A DNA stretch of 64,000 bases from positions 1-64,000 of the forward strand of contig OY762508.1 in assembly GCA_963665975.1 (NCBI GenBank), written 5' to 3'. Under the pieces are notes generated by a model. The model worked only from the letters and a program-made list of their open reading frames with translations, did not search any database and had not been told where the DNA came from. Shown piece after piece: positions 36,697 through 45,657 of the stretch (positions are counted from its first letter, which is position 1; every line of letters starts with the position of its first letter). The stretch comes from G963665975 sp963665975. GTDB lineage: Bacteria; Bacteroidota; Rhodothermia; Rhodothermales; Bin80. Made by a program: the position numbers and the translations under genes.

Positions 36697-37179
36697 GTGA
36701 GGCCAAGACACTCCAGACGTCGGCATTAACCAGTCTAAGTGCCATTGAGCGAACCGCGGACGGATAGAGAAACTGAGGCTGCTGAGGTGACAACGGCATG
36801 TGTGTAACCGATTGTCTTGCGTCGGGACCGACATGATTGTTGGTGCTATCAGGCGGAACCAAGCTTCATCATCCCTTTATTCCGGGCCGCCATGAGGCGA
36901 CGAATCTCCGAACTTGGGAAGGGAACGACGATACGGCCCTGAGCTGGACTTTGTTGGCCGACTCAATCAGGAATGGACGATACCTACAGTGAGGATATGA
37001 TGGGTCCAAGCCTCGACCTGCCCACCACTTCTCATCACAGAGTGGACCCAGAGTCCGGCCCTACTTGTGAGAACATTTAGGATCCTCGGGAATAACGATC
37101 ACCCGGGCTGAACTGTCGAGTCGACCGACCATCGTATCCACCGCTTCTTGTGGGTCTTAGTGCGCCATTTAGCGAAGCC
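36697..37179 (+). other. Intergenic stretch without a supported gene
   Basis: About 480 bases following the HNH pair. No frame has recognisable content on either strand and I see no hairpin with a T-tract. It presumably holds the promoter of the Sel1-repeat gene. Confidence 0.5.
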
Positions 37180-38130
37180 ATGGCAGGTGCCAAGTCGGAT
37201 AGCCAACCAGACGATGCACGTCCTCTCATAAAGGAGGATGCTGTAACTGAACCAGATGCCCAGTACTATTACGGGCTCATATACGCAAGTGGCAGCGGCA
37301 AAGAGCTGAACTATGAGAAGGCCGCTCAATTCTTTCGGCTGGCGGCTGATCAGGGACATATAGAGGCGCAGTGTGGTCTTGGGAGCTTGTATGCGGATGG
37401 CCTCGGGGTAACGCCGGATGACGCCGAGGCTATACGCTGGTTTCGTATGGCCGCGGAAGCGGGGAGTGCGGATGCGCAATTCTATCTGGCAAGCATGTAC
37501 CGGCATGGTCGCGGCGTTGATGAGGACATTTCGGAAACGGTATCGTGGTTAGTGAAGGCTGCCGATCAAGAGCATGCCGAAGCGCAATGCCAGCTTGGAA
37601 TGATGCATTTCATCGGAGATGGCGTCACCCAAAACGAGGTGGAAGCGATTCGCTTGTTTACCCTGGCTGGCGAGCGTGGGCAAGCCGAAGCGCAAGCAAT
37701 ATTGGGCGCAGCATACAGCGAGGGCATTGGTGTGCCAGTGGATTATGAGGCCTCGGTGCGTTGGTATACGTTGGCGGCGAACCAGGGGAATTGCGAGGCT
37801 CAATGTGGCCTGGGAATCATGTACTTGATCGGTAGGGGGGTGGCGAAAAACGAAAAGGCCGGTGCTCAGTGGTTCCGCAGGGCTGCGACAAACGGTCTAG
37901 CAGATGCGCAACTTAGTCTTGGAGTGCTCTACATGAACGGCAGCGGCGTGCCATTGGACTATCTGGAGAGCTATGCCTGGATTGCGATCGCTGATAGACA
38001 GGGCTTGCCCGGTGCTGATACTATCAAGGAAGACATTCTAACGCGCGTGGGCGAATCACGACGTGCAGGCGCAGAACAGCGAGCCGTTAAGTATTGGGAG
38101 CAGTATGTCGTGCCCTTCCAGAATAGCTAG
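37180..38130 (+). CDS. Sel1-repeat (TPR-like) protein
   Basis: 316 residues from ATG 37180 (a TTG 30 bases upstream is possible). From residue about 30 onwards there are seven tandem Sel1 repeats of 36 residues with the pattern A-x-x-x-L-G-x-x-Y-x-x-G-x-G-V and W-[FY]-x-x-A-A-x-x-G, for example AQCGLGSLYADGLGV, AQFYLASMYRHGRGV, AQCQLGMMHFIGDGV, AQAILGAAYSEGIGV, AQCGLGIMYLIGRGV and AQLSLGVLYMNGSGV. Sel1 proteins are scaffolds for protein-protein contacts. No signal peptide is seen, so it is probably cytoplasmic. It sits alone between the HNH pair and the DUF4143 ATPase. Confidence 0.92.
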   Translation: MAGAKSDSQPDDARPLIKEDAVTEPDAQYYYGLIYASGSGKELNYEKAAQFFRLAADQGHIEAQCGLGSLYADGLGVTPDDAEAIRWFRMAAEAGSADAQFYLASMYRHGRGVDEDISETVSWLVKAADQEHAEAQCQLGMMHFIGDGVTQNEVEAIRLFTLAGERGQAEAQAILGAAYSEGIGVPVDYEASVRWYTLAANQGNCEAQCGLGIMYLIGRGVAKNEKAGAQWFRRAATNGLADAQLSLGVLYMNGSGVPLDYLESYAWIAIADRQGLPGADTIKEDILTRVGESRRAGAEQRAVKYWEQYVVPFQNS

Positions 38131-38359
38131 GTTCGCTGGGTCCAGGCGCTCCGTCGTTACTCCTTAATTAATGGTCGTTCGGGCACGGACAGTACTCGCT
38201 ACAGGAAACCCGTCCGATTCAATCCGTTTGGATACGGCGATTGATTCCCTTTTGACGTCGGTCATGTAGGAAATATCGTACGCTTGGGAGCGGACTACTA
38301 TATCGTTTCGTTTATCCAATATGTGTAGTGATATACCACCCGATGTGATAATTAACATA

Positions 38360-38425
38360 TACCCGTGATTTATTTTGCATATACCCGGAAATTATTCATC
38401 GATTACCCGTGATCTATTTTGCAGT
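38360..38425 (+). repeat. Three tandem 22-bp repeats upstream of the DUF4143 gene
   Basis: Units start at 38360, 38382 and 38404, exactly 22 bp apart, each beginning TACCCG. Units 1 and 3 match in TACCCGTGAT-Y-TATTTTGCA (19 of 20 bases); unit 2 shares TACCCG, an AT-rich middle and the phase but is more diverged. The array ends 40 bases before the ATG of the ATPase gene. A two-helical-turn period directly before a start suggests a cooperative operator. Confidence 0.75.
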
Positions 38426-38465
38426 CGAATAGCCGCTGCGCAGCATTGTCGGATGGAGGTTACTG

Positions 38466-39698
38466 ATGAGCAAGCAACTGTATCTGCGTTATGTCGAGTC
38501 ACTAATTCGGGCGGCGTTGAAGGAAGCACGGGTGGTCTCCCTTTATGGCCCGCGTCAAGCAGGAAAAACCACATTGGTACGGCAATTCGCGGGTAAGCGT
38601 GTCCCGTATTACACGCTTGATGATGATGCGACACTTGGCGCGGTATCCATGGATCCTGTCGGATTCGTGCGTAGCCTGGATTTTGCAGTGATTGACGAGG
38701 TTCAACGGGAGCCACGACTTGTTCGTGCGATCAAGCGATCGGTAGACAAGGATTCGCGCCCAGGCAGATTCCTGCTCGCGAGTTCTGCGAACTTGATGAA
38801 GCTTCCGCGAGTCGCTGATGACCTTGTCGGAAGGGCAGAACCCATTGCACTTCTGCCATTATCTCAGGCGGAATTGCGGGATCGGCACTCCACCTTTCTG
38901 GAAAGCGTTTTTGCGGGACAAGCGCCACGGGATCCCGATCCTATCGTCGGTAGGACCCTCCTGGGAATCATTCTTGACGGCGGTTATCCAGAAGCGTTGA
39001 CTCGCGCCTCGCTGCGTAGCAGACGGAACTGGTAAACGTCCTATGTCGCGACGATTATGCAGCGAGACATGCGTACTATCGCACGACTGGATCAGATCGG
39101 AGTAATGCCTTCCTTGCTCCAGGCGTTAGCTCATTTTTCAGGTCAACTCGCTAATTTTGACAGACTGAGTTCAGCCATTAACCTGAGTCGTCCTACGATC
39201 GGCAAGTATGTGGCCGTCCTGGAAAATCTCTTCCTTGTCAGTCTTCTGCAGCCGTGGTTCACAAATACGCTCAAACGTATCGTCAAGAGGCCAAAGGTCC
39301 AGTTTCTTGATTCGGGAATATTAGCTATGCTGAGAAAACTGTCTCCCAATGTAATTCGTCGGGACAGAACTCTGTTAGGGCCACTCCTGGAGAGTTTTAT
39401 CTATGGTGAGCTAAGAAAGCTCGTTAGCTGGAAGCCACATGAATATACAATCACTTTTTTTCGTGATCATCATGGTCATGAAGTCGACTTCGTAATCGAA
39501 GACGGGGATGGCAGGATCGTCGGAATCGAGGTCAAGGCCACGGCGACGGTTGACAGGAAGGACTTTTGCGGTCTGCAACAGTTAGCCAAATTATGCGGCG
39601 ACCGATTTGTTCTTGGGGTGGTGCTATATGATCATGATCTTACGCTGCCCTTCGGGGATCGTATGGTAGCTGCTCCAGTCTCGACACTATGGTCGTGA
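38466..39698 (+). pseudogene. DUF4143-type AAA ATPase gene interrupted by one TAA
   Basis: One frame runs through both parts. The first 189 residues have Walker A LYGPRQAGKTTLVRQF (about 26-41), Walker B FAVIDEVQREP and SSANLMKLPRVADDLVGR; then TAA at 39033-39035; then without a frame change TSYVATIMQRDMRTIARL, NLSRPTIGKYVAVLENLFLV and the DUF4143/nuclease-like tail HEVDFVIEDGDGRIVGIEVK ending DRMVAAPVSTLWS. Related ATPases usually have an aromatic residue at the stop position (W-[FY]-x-S-Y), so a single base change from a tyrosine codon explains the break. Otherwise it is complete, about 410 codons. A restart at ATG 39057 is possible. These ATPases are widespread and poorly understood. Confidence 0.88.
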
Positions 39699-39769
39699 TC
39701 ACGCCAATGGGAAACGCCTTCAGTGGTCTCGGTCCTTTAGGATTTCGTTCAATTGATCAAGTGTTTGGA

Positions 39770-40258
39770 TCAATCCACTACGTAGGTTCTCACAAGTTTG
39801 TCGTGCCATCCCTGGTTGTCCTGGTCGATCAGAATCCACAGGTAGCCCAGCATCATAATCGCGCCGGATAGGTACTTGCCGATCCACTCCCGGAAGAGCA
39901 TTGTGAAGAAGCCCGCATTGCTGCCGTCCTCATTGATGACTTGCATACCGAGCATTTTCTTTCCGGGCGTTGTTCCGCTGGCAAACAGTATCAATGACAC
40001 GAGAGCGTAAGCGCACCAGAGGCTGGCCATGAGCAGTATGCCGACTATTCCGATTTCCAACTCACTGGGTATTATTGCTACAGCCAAAACCAGGAATAGG
40101 ATCACAGTCCCTGGAATAGCCACATCGAGAAGGAATGCAGCCAGCCGTTTTCCCGGAGTAGCAAGCTTACCTATTTGCGGATCCACTGTATTTGTGTGAC
40201 AGATACTGCACCAACGAATCCCATCCATAATAACCGATTCGCAAGATAGACAAGTCAT
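39770..40258 (-). CDS. RDD-family membrane protein with zinc-ribbon N-terminus
   Basis: 162 residues from ATG 40258. The N-terminus has two CxxC pairs 17 residues apart (CLSCES, WCSICHT), a rubredoxin-like zinc ribbon. The rest is an RDD domain: ATPGKRLAAFLLDVAIPGTV with the Arg and Asp, further hydrophobic helices, GTTPGKKMLGMQVINEDGS and a final IDQDNQGWHDKLVRTYVVD. RDD proteins have been linked to ion or small-molecule transport. It is convergent with the DUF4143 gene. The family is clear, the substrate is not. Confidence 0.88.
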   Translation of the reverse strand: MTCLSCESVIMDGIRWCSICHTNTVDPQIGKLATPGKRLAAFLLDVAIPGTVILFLVLAVAIIPSELEIGIVGILLMASLWCAYALVSLILFASGTTPGKKMLGMQVINEDGSNAGFFTMLFREWIGKYLSGAIMMLGYLWILIDQDNQGWHDKLVRTYVVD

Positions 40259-40309
40259 GGTATGCCTTGTGTTTAGCGATTGAATGTGCGGAACCGGGCG
40301 GGGCAACAA

Positions 40310-40705
40310 TCATCGGCATGTGAGCTCTGCCAGAAACGCCGCCTGTTAGCCGTTCCCGGGTAGCACGTCAAGGCATTTGGCGTGAGGCGTTGTTGTCTCG
40401 TCAAGCTGCGTTATTCGGCGTGTAACACGACCTGCCTGCCGAATTCTGCACCAAACAATTGCCACATCAACATAGGGAACTGAATCTGTGATGTCAAAAA
40501 GTGATGCTCGTCAGAAAATACGACAAGTAGTTTACCAAAGTACTTGTTAACAAATCAATAAGTACTGAAAAATACTATAATTAAAAGCTGTGTAGAAATT
40601 TCTTCCTTGCAATTATCTGGCGATGTGTCTGTCTTTTGGCTCTCTGCATGCTCATGTTGTCGCCTCTGGGTTCCATGCCCTCCAGATCGTCTTGATCATT
40701 CGCAC
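40310..40705 (+). other. AT-rich intergenic stretch with overlapping inverted repeats
   Basis: About 400 bases without a gene. At 40523-40566 two inverted repeats overlap: ACAAGTA (40523-40529) with TACTTGT (40541-40547), and AGTACTT (40539-40545) with AAGTACT (40560-40566). The stretch from about 40490 to 40620 is clearly richer in A+T than its surroundings. It could be a regulator site or an island-junction scar; neither is proven. Confidence 0.5.
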
Positions 40706-41133
40706 CTAGTTGTGGGATGAATGGAGAGATTGAGGATTGACAGAATCACGGTGCTCGACGATACACGTGCCCTTTCCAGCGGCTCGATTGATGAAATGCT
40801 GATCAAAGGTCTTCAGGTCCGATAAGTGCTGGCAAGCAGCTAAGTGGAGTGCATCAGCGAAGTCGAGTCCATCGGCATACCAGGTAAGGGCCTGTCTTAA
40901 GCGGTGGGGATCATTCACACGTATCGTCGGAAGCCCAAGAAGAGTCGACAGCTTCCTGACAATTTCCCCCGTGTCAATATCGTAATTACTCTGCAATACC
41001 CAGGCGGTCTCGAGAATGACCGTGTCCGGGATATAGCAAAGAGCTCCTCGAATCAAATCTCGTGCTTTCGCAAATTGGTTGGACCTTCCTGCACTCATTG
41101 GTGGACAACGATGTTTGTGTCAAGCGCTATCAT
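40706..41133 (-). pseudogene. VapC-type PIN-domain toxin, frameshifted near its N-terminus
   Basis: From ATG 41133, which overlaps the end of the antitoxin gene by 14 bases, the frame reads MIALDTNIVVHQ and stops; in another frame from about 41100 the rest of a PIN domain follows: QFAKARDLIRGAL, YIPDTVILETAWVL, GLDFADALHLAACQHL and KTFDQHFINRAAG. The acidic set (DTN, E in ILETAW, D in FADALHL, D in TFDQ) would be complete if the two frames were joined, so a one- or two-base indel at about 41098-41105 broke an otherwise intact RNase toxin. A start at ATG 41098 would lack the first catalytic Asp. Confidence 0.82.
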
Positions 41134-41428
41134 GCTCTCCAGATGAGCCAGCGGATTGGGCATCAGGATTCTTCGCCCGCTCCTGCTCGATTTTGAGCGC
41201 ATAGCCTCCTGTCATATTTTCAACAGGTACAAGCGGGCCCCCGTAGAAGACCGGATTACTTTCTACCTCGTCGAACGTTGAAGGTGAAAACGCGTGATTG
41301 GGGCGAAGCACAATGCCTTCATCCGTTTCGATGACCTCAAACTCTTGGCCGGGTTTCCAGCAGCGAGTCTTTCGAATGGTCGTGGGAATAGTAACTTGGC
41401 CTCTGCTGGATAGTCGAGTAGTAAGCAT
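41120..41428 (-). CDS. AbrB/VapB-type antitoxin
   Basis: 102 residues. The N-terminal SpoVT/AbrB swapped-hairpin DNA-binding domain is clear (LTTRLSSRGQVTIPTTIRKT, then PGQEFEVIETDEGIVLRP). The C-terminal 50 residues would bind the cognate toxin. It is the first gene of a toxin-antitoxin pair and overlaps the vapC start; such antitoxins usually repress their own promoter. Because the toxin is frameshifted, the antitoxin may persist alone. Confidence 0.88.
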   Translation of the reverse strand: MLTTRLSSRGQVTIPTTIRKTRCWKPGQEFEVIETDEGIVLRPNHAFSPSTFDEVESNPVFYGGPLVPVENMTGGYALKIEQERAKNPDAQSAGSSGEHDSA

Positions 41429-41799
41429 GACAGCCTGATTGCGAGATTGTTATAAGACAAGCCATCGTCTTGCACCCAAGTTTGTCGGAATGGTTCATTC
41501 AAGAAGATGGTGCTCGCAAGTTTCGAGCACATCGTCTATGAGGCCAGATGTCGTAAGTGGCGGCAAGCATTGGTCTTACATGTAGTCATCCGGAAGGCGT
41601 TACGTCATTTCATACCTCTTCCTGAACGGAATTCCAATCGCCGGTATCGGATGACCGTGGATGCAACCAGCAGAATTAAGGACGTGGCCAAGCCGGAAAC
41701 CCGGCACTCGGTCCCGATCCGTTCGCCACTATTGGGCACGGTCCTCCTTTACTCCCCCGTCTTGGCCTTGTCGAAGGGGATCCTGGCACACACGCCGAT

Positions 41800-42481
41800 G
41801 GAGCGCGGCCCGTTGCTGAGGATGCTGGACGGCTACGGGTGAACGCTTCTATTACGTGGCGCCTTGCGTCTCGCACCGGTATTGGTCATGCGCCCCGGCG
41901 AATTGCGAAAGGCCGAATGGGCCGGCATAGATCTGGAGAGCGCCGAGTGGTGCTACACGGTGACGAAGACCGGCAGGCCGCACTTCGTGCCCTTGACACG
42001 CCAAGAAGTCTCGGACCTCCGAGAATTTCATTCTCTGACCAGACACGGTTACTACGTATTCCACAACTCCCGCTATCCCCAGCACCTGGAGCGACCGTTG
42101 AATCACACCACCCTGTGGAGTGCGTACCGGGCGCCGGACATTCCAAGGCGCCAAATAACTCTCCACGGGTTCAGGATGATGGCGCGTACTATTTTGGACG
42201 AAGTGCTGGGCTTCCGCTTCGACTTCATCGAGCTCCAGTTGGCGCATGCGGTGAGGGATCCCAACGGCCGGGCCAACAACCGGACGGTGTTCCTGCCCGA
42301 GCGGAGACGTATGATGCACGTCTGGGCCGACTATCTGGACCAGCTCAGGGCAGGGGAGGACATTTACCCTGGGACTCTCAGGCGACAGGGGCTTGCCAAC
42401 ATCCCTGGGCCTCCCTGGATATCCACGCTTGGACCCGTCAGCCGCATCCAGCAGCCTCCCCTCTTCAAGCTCCAAAGGTGA
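41800..42481 (+). pseudogene. P4-type tyrosine integrase, C-terminal remnant
   Basis: The frame reads GPLLRMLDGYG, TGA at 41840-41842, then TLLLRGALRLAPVLVMRPGE and LRKAEWAGIDLESAEW, which is the start of the catalytic domain of P4-like integrases with the first catalytic Arg in RPGELRKAEW. Later LHGFRMMARTILDE carries the H-x-x-R motif, and ELQLAHAVRDPNGRANNRT stands where the second histidine box lies. The N-terminal half is missing and a nonsense codon interrupts the frame. The remnant points to an old genomic island; no tRNA attachment site was found nearby. Confidence 0.82.
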
Positions 42482-42662
42482 CCGTGCCGCTGATCCCAAA
42501 CGGCATTTATCCACCTCGACCCGCCGAGCTGGATGATCGGGGCACGCGATAGTCCATGTCTACCGAATGACCTATCTTGCAGGGGTTCGGCAACCGGTAC
42601 TGTTGCATAGCGTGACGGGCGTCTAGTCGCATCCCTGACTTGGAAAGGAGGAAGCTATCGGC

Positions 42663-43088
42663 ATGGTGGCACAACGCATCTATCTCGGAGTGTTCGGCGT
42701 GATCTTTCTCGCTTCTGGCATTTTCACGTTCTTCGACCCACACGCCATGGGCCATGCGCTTGGTATTGCGCCAGTCGACATCTCGGGAGAAACCGAAATC
42801 CGCGCTATGTATGGTGGGCTTGTCGTCGGCAGTGGATTATTGCTGATCAGCGGGCTCTTCTGGAGAGAGTTGGCCATCGCCGCCCTGGCAGGCACCGTGT
42901 TCGGTGGCGGAGGCTTGGTGGTCACACGATTGATCATCGAGATCTTCTTTGGAGAAACTGGCATTGCCCTCAACCAGGGCGTCGTAATCGTATTCGAAAT
43001 TGCGATGATCTCGCTCGCCTACATCCTCCTCCGGCGGGCGATTCGCGACTACCGGCAATCCGCCGTGCCCCAGGGCCCGGACAGTTAA
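42663..43088 (+). CDS. DUF4345 small membrane protein
   Basis: 141 residues with four hydrophobic segments (IYLGVFGVIFLASGIFTFF; YGGLVVGSGLLLISGLF; AIAALAGTVFGGGGLVV; VVIVFEIAMISLAYILL). The short loop with GETEIRAMYGGL is typical of DUF4345 proteins. Function is unknown. A strong ribosome binding site AAGGAGG (42645-42651) lies 11 bases before ATG 42663. It stands alone between the integrase remnant and mobilisation-like debris and appears intact. Confidence 0.85.
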   Translation: MVAQRIYLGVFGVIFLASGIFTFFDPHAMGHALGIAPVDISGETEIRAMYGGLVVGSGLLLISGLFWRELAIAALAGTVFGGGGLVVTRLIIEIFFGETGIALNQGVVIVFEIAMISLAYILLRRAIRDYRQSAVPQGPDS

Positions 43089-43223
43089 TCCTGCGCTAGA
43101 CCATCCCGGCTCGGCGGTCGTGTCTCCCGCGCTGACGCGGAAGCCTACTCAATAAGCGGTCGGGGCATCAGCGGCTCGTACCATTATCGGGCGTTCGGCC
43201 CCGTTGGCGCATTTCCTCCACCG

Positions 43224-43600
43224 TTAGCGCAACGTCTCGGCAAGCATCCTGTAGTCCGCGGCCAACCGTGTCATCTGCCCGTTGAGCCGCTCCCTGCTCC
43301 GCAAGACTTCGACCTGCTGTGAGTGCGGCCCTGTTCCCTCTCGTTCCGCGCTGAAGACCCCTCCAAGGCCGCAGTCAACCGCCATTCCAAGTCGGCCATA
43401 TGATTCCCTCACTGTCTCGACAGCTTCACGTCGGGCCGCCCCTCCATGCTGAAAGACGGACCAGGGTCCCGCGCTGGCAGCGTCACGTATTGCTCCCCGT
43501 TGACCTCCCGCAGCGTCACATCCCAGGTCCTCTTCTCGATCTCGGCCAGCATCTCGCGCGGGCCCTCGATCCGCAGGTTCGTCGTAGCCCGGGACCGCAT
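43224..43600 (-). pseudogene. Possible mobilisation-protein debris
   Basis: Two overlapping minus-strand frames. The first (43600-43409) gives TTNLRIEGPREMLAEIEKRT and WDVTLREVNGEQYVTLPARD. The second, if a frameshift is allowed between ATG 43399 and the lower frame, gives MADLEWRLTAALEGSSARNE then QQVEVLRSRERLNGQMTRLA, a heptad-like coil resembling MbeD/MobD-type mobilisation proteins. The first could be the end of a relaxase or an unrelated protein. Similarity is by eye, without known catalytic residues. Confidence 0.35.
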
Positions 43601-43609
43601 GGCGCGGTC

Positions 43610-43684
43610 CTGTTCACGGGTACAGAAACATTTCTGTTCGGAGATCGAATGACCGCGGTGCCTGTATCAGCCTTATGGTCCTAA
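43610..43684 (+). pseudogene. Last codons of a second DUF4143 ATPase
   Basis: The frame gives LFTGTETFLFGDRMTAVPVS followed by ALWS and a stop. This matches the end of the ATPase at 38466-39698 (LYDHDLTLPFGDRMVAAPVS then TLWS). Nothing upstream in this frame belongs to the family, so only the 3' tip of a second gene remains. Confidence 0.7.
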
Positions 43685-43769
43685 GGGCTCGGCAGAAACC
43701 CCTTCCCGACAGGGCAATTGCAGGTGTTACATTATCGCGTAGCAGGATCCTCTTTCTGCAGGAGCAGGC

Positions 43770-45605
43770 ATGCCACGTTCGCCATTATCCAGAGCTCTGC
43801 TCGTTGCCTTGACGGCAACGGTGCTTGCACTTGCGGCGCTAGGCGCGGATCGAACCCAACTACCGCTGCTGGTATTGCTGGCGCTAATTGCAGGAGGATT
43901 GCTCGTCTGGTTATGGCATCGTAATGATTGTCGCATGACCAGCGTGGTTCTATTTGCAGTGGGATTCCGGTTGGTCCTGCTGTTTCTTCCTCCGTCACTA
44001 TCAGACGATAGTTATCGCTATGTGTGGGACGGATTGGTGCAGGTTCAGGGCTTCAATCCGTATCAGTGTCAGCCAGAGGATCCAGCGCTTGCCGATCTGC
44101 ACGATGAGCCTGTTTATGACCTGCTGAATTCACAGTCTTTCTATACCGTCTATCCTCCTGCTTCGCAACTGATTTTCGCCTTCGGTGCGCTATTCTACGA
44201 CGGAAGCTGGATGTCCAGCTACTACGCGATCAAACTCATTCTGGTACTATCTGAAATCCTGGCAGTACTACTTCTCGCCAGAATGGTAGAGCCTCGATGG
44301 CTCATGCTGTATGCATGGAATCCGCTAGTCTTATTGGAAACAGCTGGCCAGGCCCACACCGAATCGCTACTGCTTCTGCTGCTTGTACTCGTCGTATATG
44401 CAGCAAGGGCGGGGTGGGGAGGACGTGCTTCTGTGGTATTGGCCATCGCAGGCTGGGTAAAGCTGTACCCATTCGTTCTTTTCCCGTTTCTGTGGAGACG
44501 CTTCGGGTGGCGTGCTGTTTGGCCTGGGGCAATGGTCGCTATTGGCCTGGCGACCCCTTATGCCGCCACATTCGTACCGGGGAACGTGTTGGCTTCGCTT
44601 GATTTATACGCGCGTCTCTTCGAATTCAATGCGGGATTGTATTATGGTATCAAGGAAGTCTTCCTGCTTTTTACAGGCGCAGATTGGAGTAAGCAGATAG
44701 GCCCTGCGCTCCGGTTGGCTTTCCTAATCGGACTGCCTGTCGTTTACGTACTGGATGGCAGATTCAAGTGGCCGCTAGCACGCGCCTTCCTCGTCACGAT
44801 AGGACTGTACCTATTGCTGGCGACGACGGTGCATCCGTGGTACCTGCTCAGTGTGTTGCTTTTGGCAACCCTTCTGGGCAAGGCCGCCTGGCATTGGTAC
44901 TGGCTGGGACTCTTCTCAATCGGCACGTACCTGCTCTATGTCGGTGGACCCTATTGGGAATTCGTAGCACTGGGGTGGGGAGGATGGTCTCTCCTGGCAG
45001 CGAGGCGGTATGGGCCGCGGATGTTTCAGGCCCTGATGCGCTACCGAGCCTGGCGCAAGTTTCGTCTTATCCAACCGTACTTGCCCCGCCTGAATCGACC
45101 AATCACTGTTCTGGACCTGGGGGCTGGCGAGGGCTACGTCGGCGAGCGCATTCAATCGGAGATGCAGGCTACGGTCACCCTGGCTGACGTTGTTGATTTC
45201 AATAGAACCGGTTTGCGCCATGTGACCTACGACGCGAAAGAATTGCCTTGGAGCGATGCCGAGTACGATGTTGTGGTCCTGTATTTCGTGTTACATCATG
45301 CAGGCGACCAACTGCAACTCCTGCGAGAAGCGTTGCGCGTATCTTCTGACCGGGTAATTGTCGTTGAATCCGTATTCGAAAAAGAAGGAGAGAGGCGTCT
45401 GCTCACGACGCTTGACAAATTGGCAAACCGAATTCGTTCCGGGGGCCTCATGAATGAGCGGGAGGTCGAGCTAATGTTTCGTACGGTGGACGATTGGAGG
45501 GCGATATTCAGAGAAATGCATGTAAATGTCCTAGTTGACCGACACCGAGGACGATGGCCACACAGGCAAGCGATATTCGTCTTGTCAGCGCGCTCGAATG
45601 CATGA
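43770..45605 (+). CDS. GT87-like membrane glycosyltransferase fused to a SAM methyltransferase
   Basis: 611-residue fusion. Residues 1 to about 425 form a polytopic GT-C transferase of the GT87/polyprenol-mannose type (SDDSYRYVWDGLVQVQGFNP, FYTVYPPASQLIF, LMLYAWNPLVLLE, TVHPWYLL). Residues about 430-611 are a class I methyltransferase with motif I VLDLGAGEGYVG near 447, an acidic strand end LADVVDF, DVVVLYFVLHHAG as motif IV and VIVVESVFEKEGER. It might glycosylate a lipid-linked substrate and then methylate it on the cytoplasmic side, but the acceptors are unknown. The transferase half is related to the stand-alone protein at 13568-14911. The ATG 43770 is preceded by AGGAGC. Confidence 0.85.
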   Translation: MPRSPLSRALLVALTATVLALAALGADRTQLPLLVLLALIAGGLLVWLWHRNDCRMTSVVLFAVGFRLVLLFLPPSLSDDSYRYVWDGLVQVQGFNPYQCQPEDPALADLHDEPVYDLLNSQSFYTVYPPASQLIFAFGALFYDGSWMSSYYAIKLILVLSEILAVLLLARMVEPRWLMLYAWNPLVLLETAGQAHTESLLLLLLVLVVYAARAGWGGRASVVLAIAGWVKLYPFVLFPFLWRRFGWRAVWPGAMVAIGLATPYAATFVPGNVLASLDLYARLFEFNAGLYYGIKEVFLLFTGADWSKQIGPALRLAFLIGLPVVYVLDGRFKWPLARAFLVTIGLYLLLATTVHPWYLLSVLLLATLLGKAAWHWYWLGLFSIGTYLLYVGGPYWEFVALGWGGWSLLAARRYGPRMFQALMRYRAWRKFRLIQPYLPRLNRPITVLDLGAGEGYVGERIQSEMQATVTLADVVDFNRTGLRHVTYDAKELPWSDAEYDVVVLYFVLHHAGDQLQLLREALRVSSDRVIVVESVFEKEGERRLLTTLDKLANRIRSGGLMNEREVELMFRTVDDWRAIFREMHVNVLVDRHRGRWPHRQAIFVLSARSNA

Positions 45606-45657
45606 TTGGAGCCAGCGTAGCGCCTGCGGTTACACCGGTTATCAGGGCTTCATGCTG

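Noticed and set aside
38360..38425. Reading the three 22-bp units as a CRISPR array
   Set aside because: The units are directly adjacent without spacers, and the middle unit is diverged; they are a tandem array.
41839..42552. 237-residue plus-strand frame
   Set aside because: It overlaps the integrase remnant in another frame and is Arg/Pro/Gly-rich; the integrase motifs are in the other frame.
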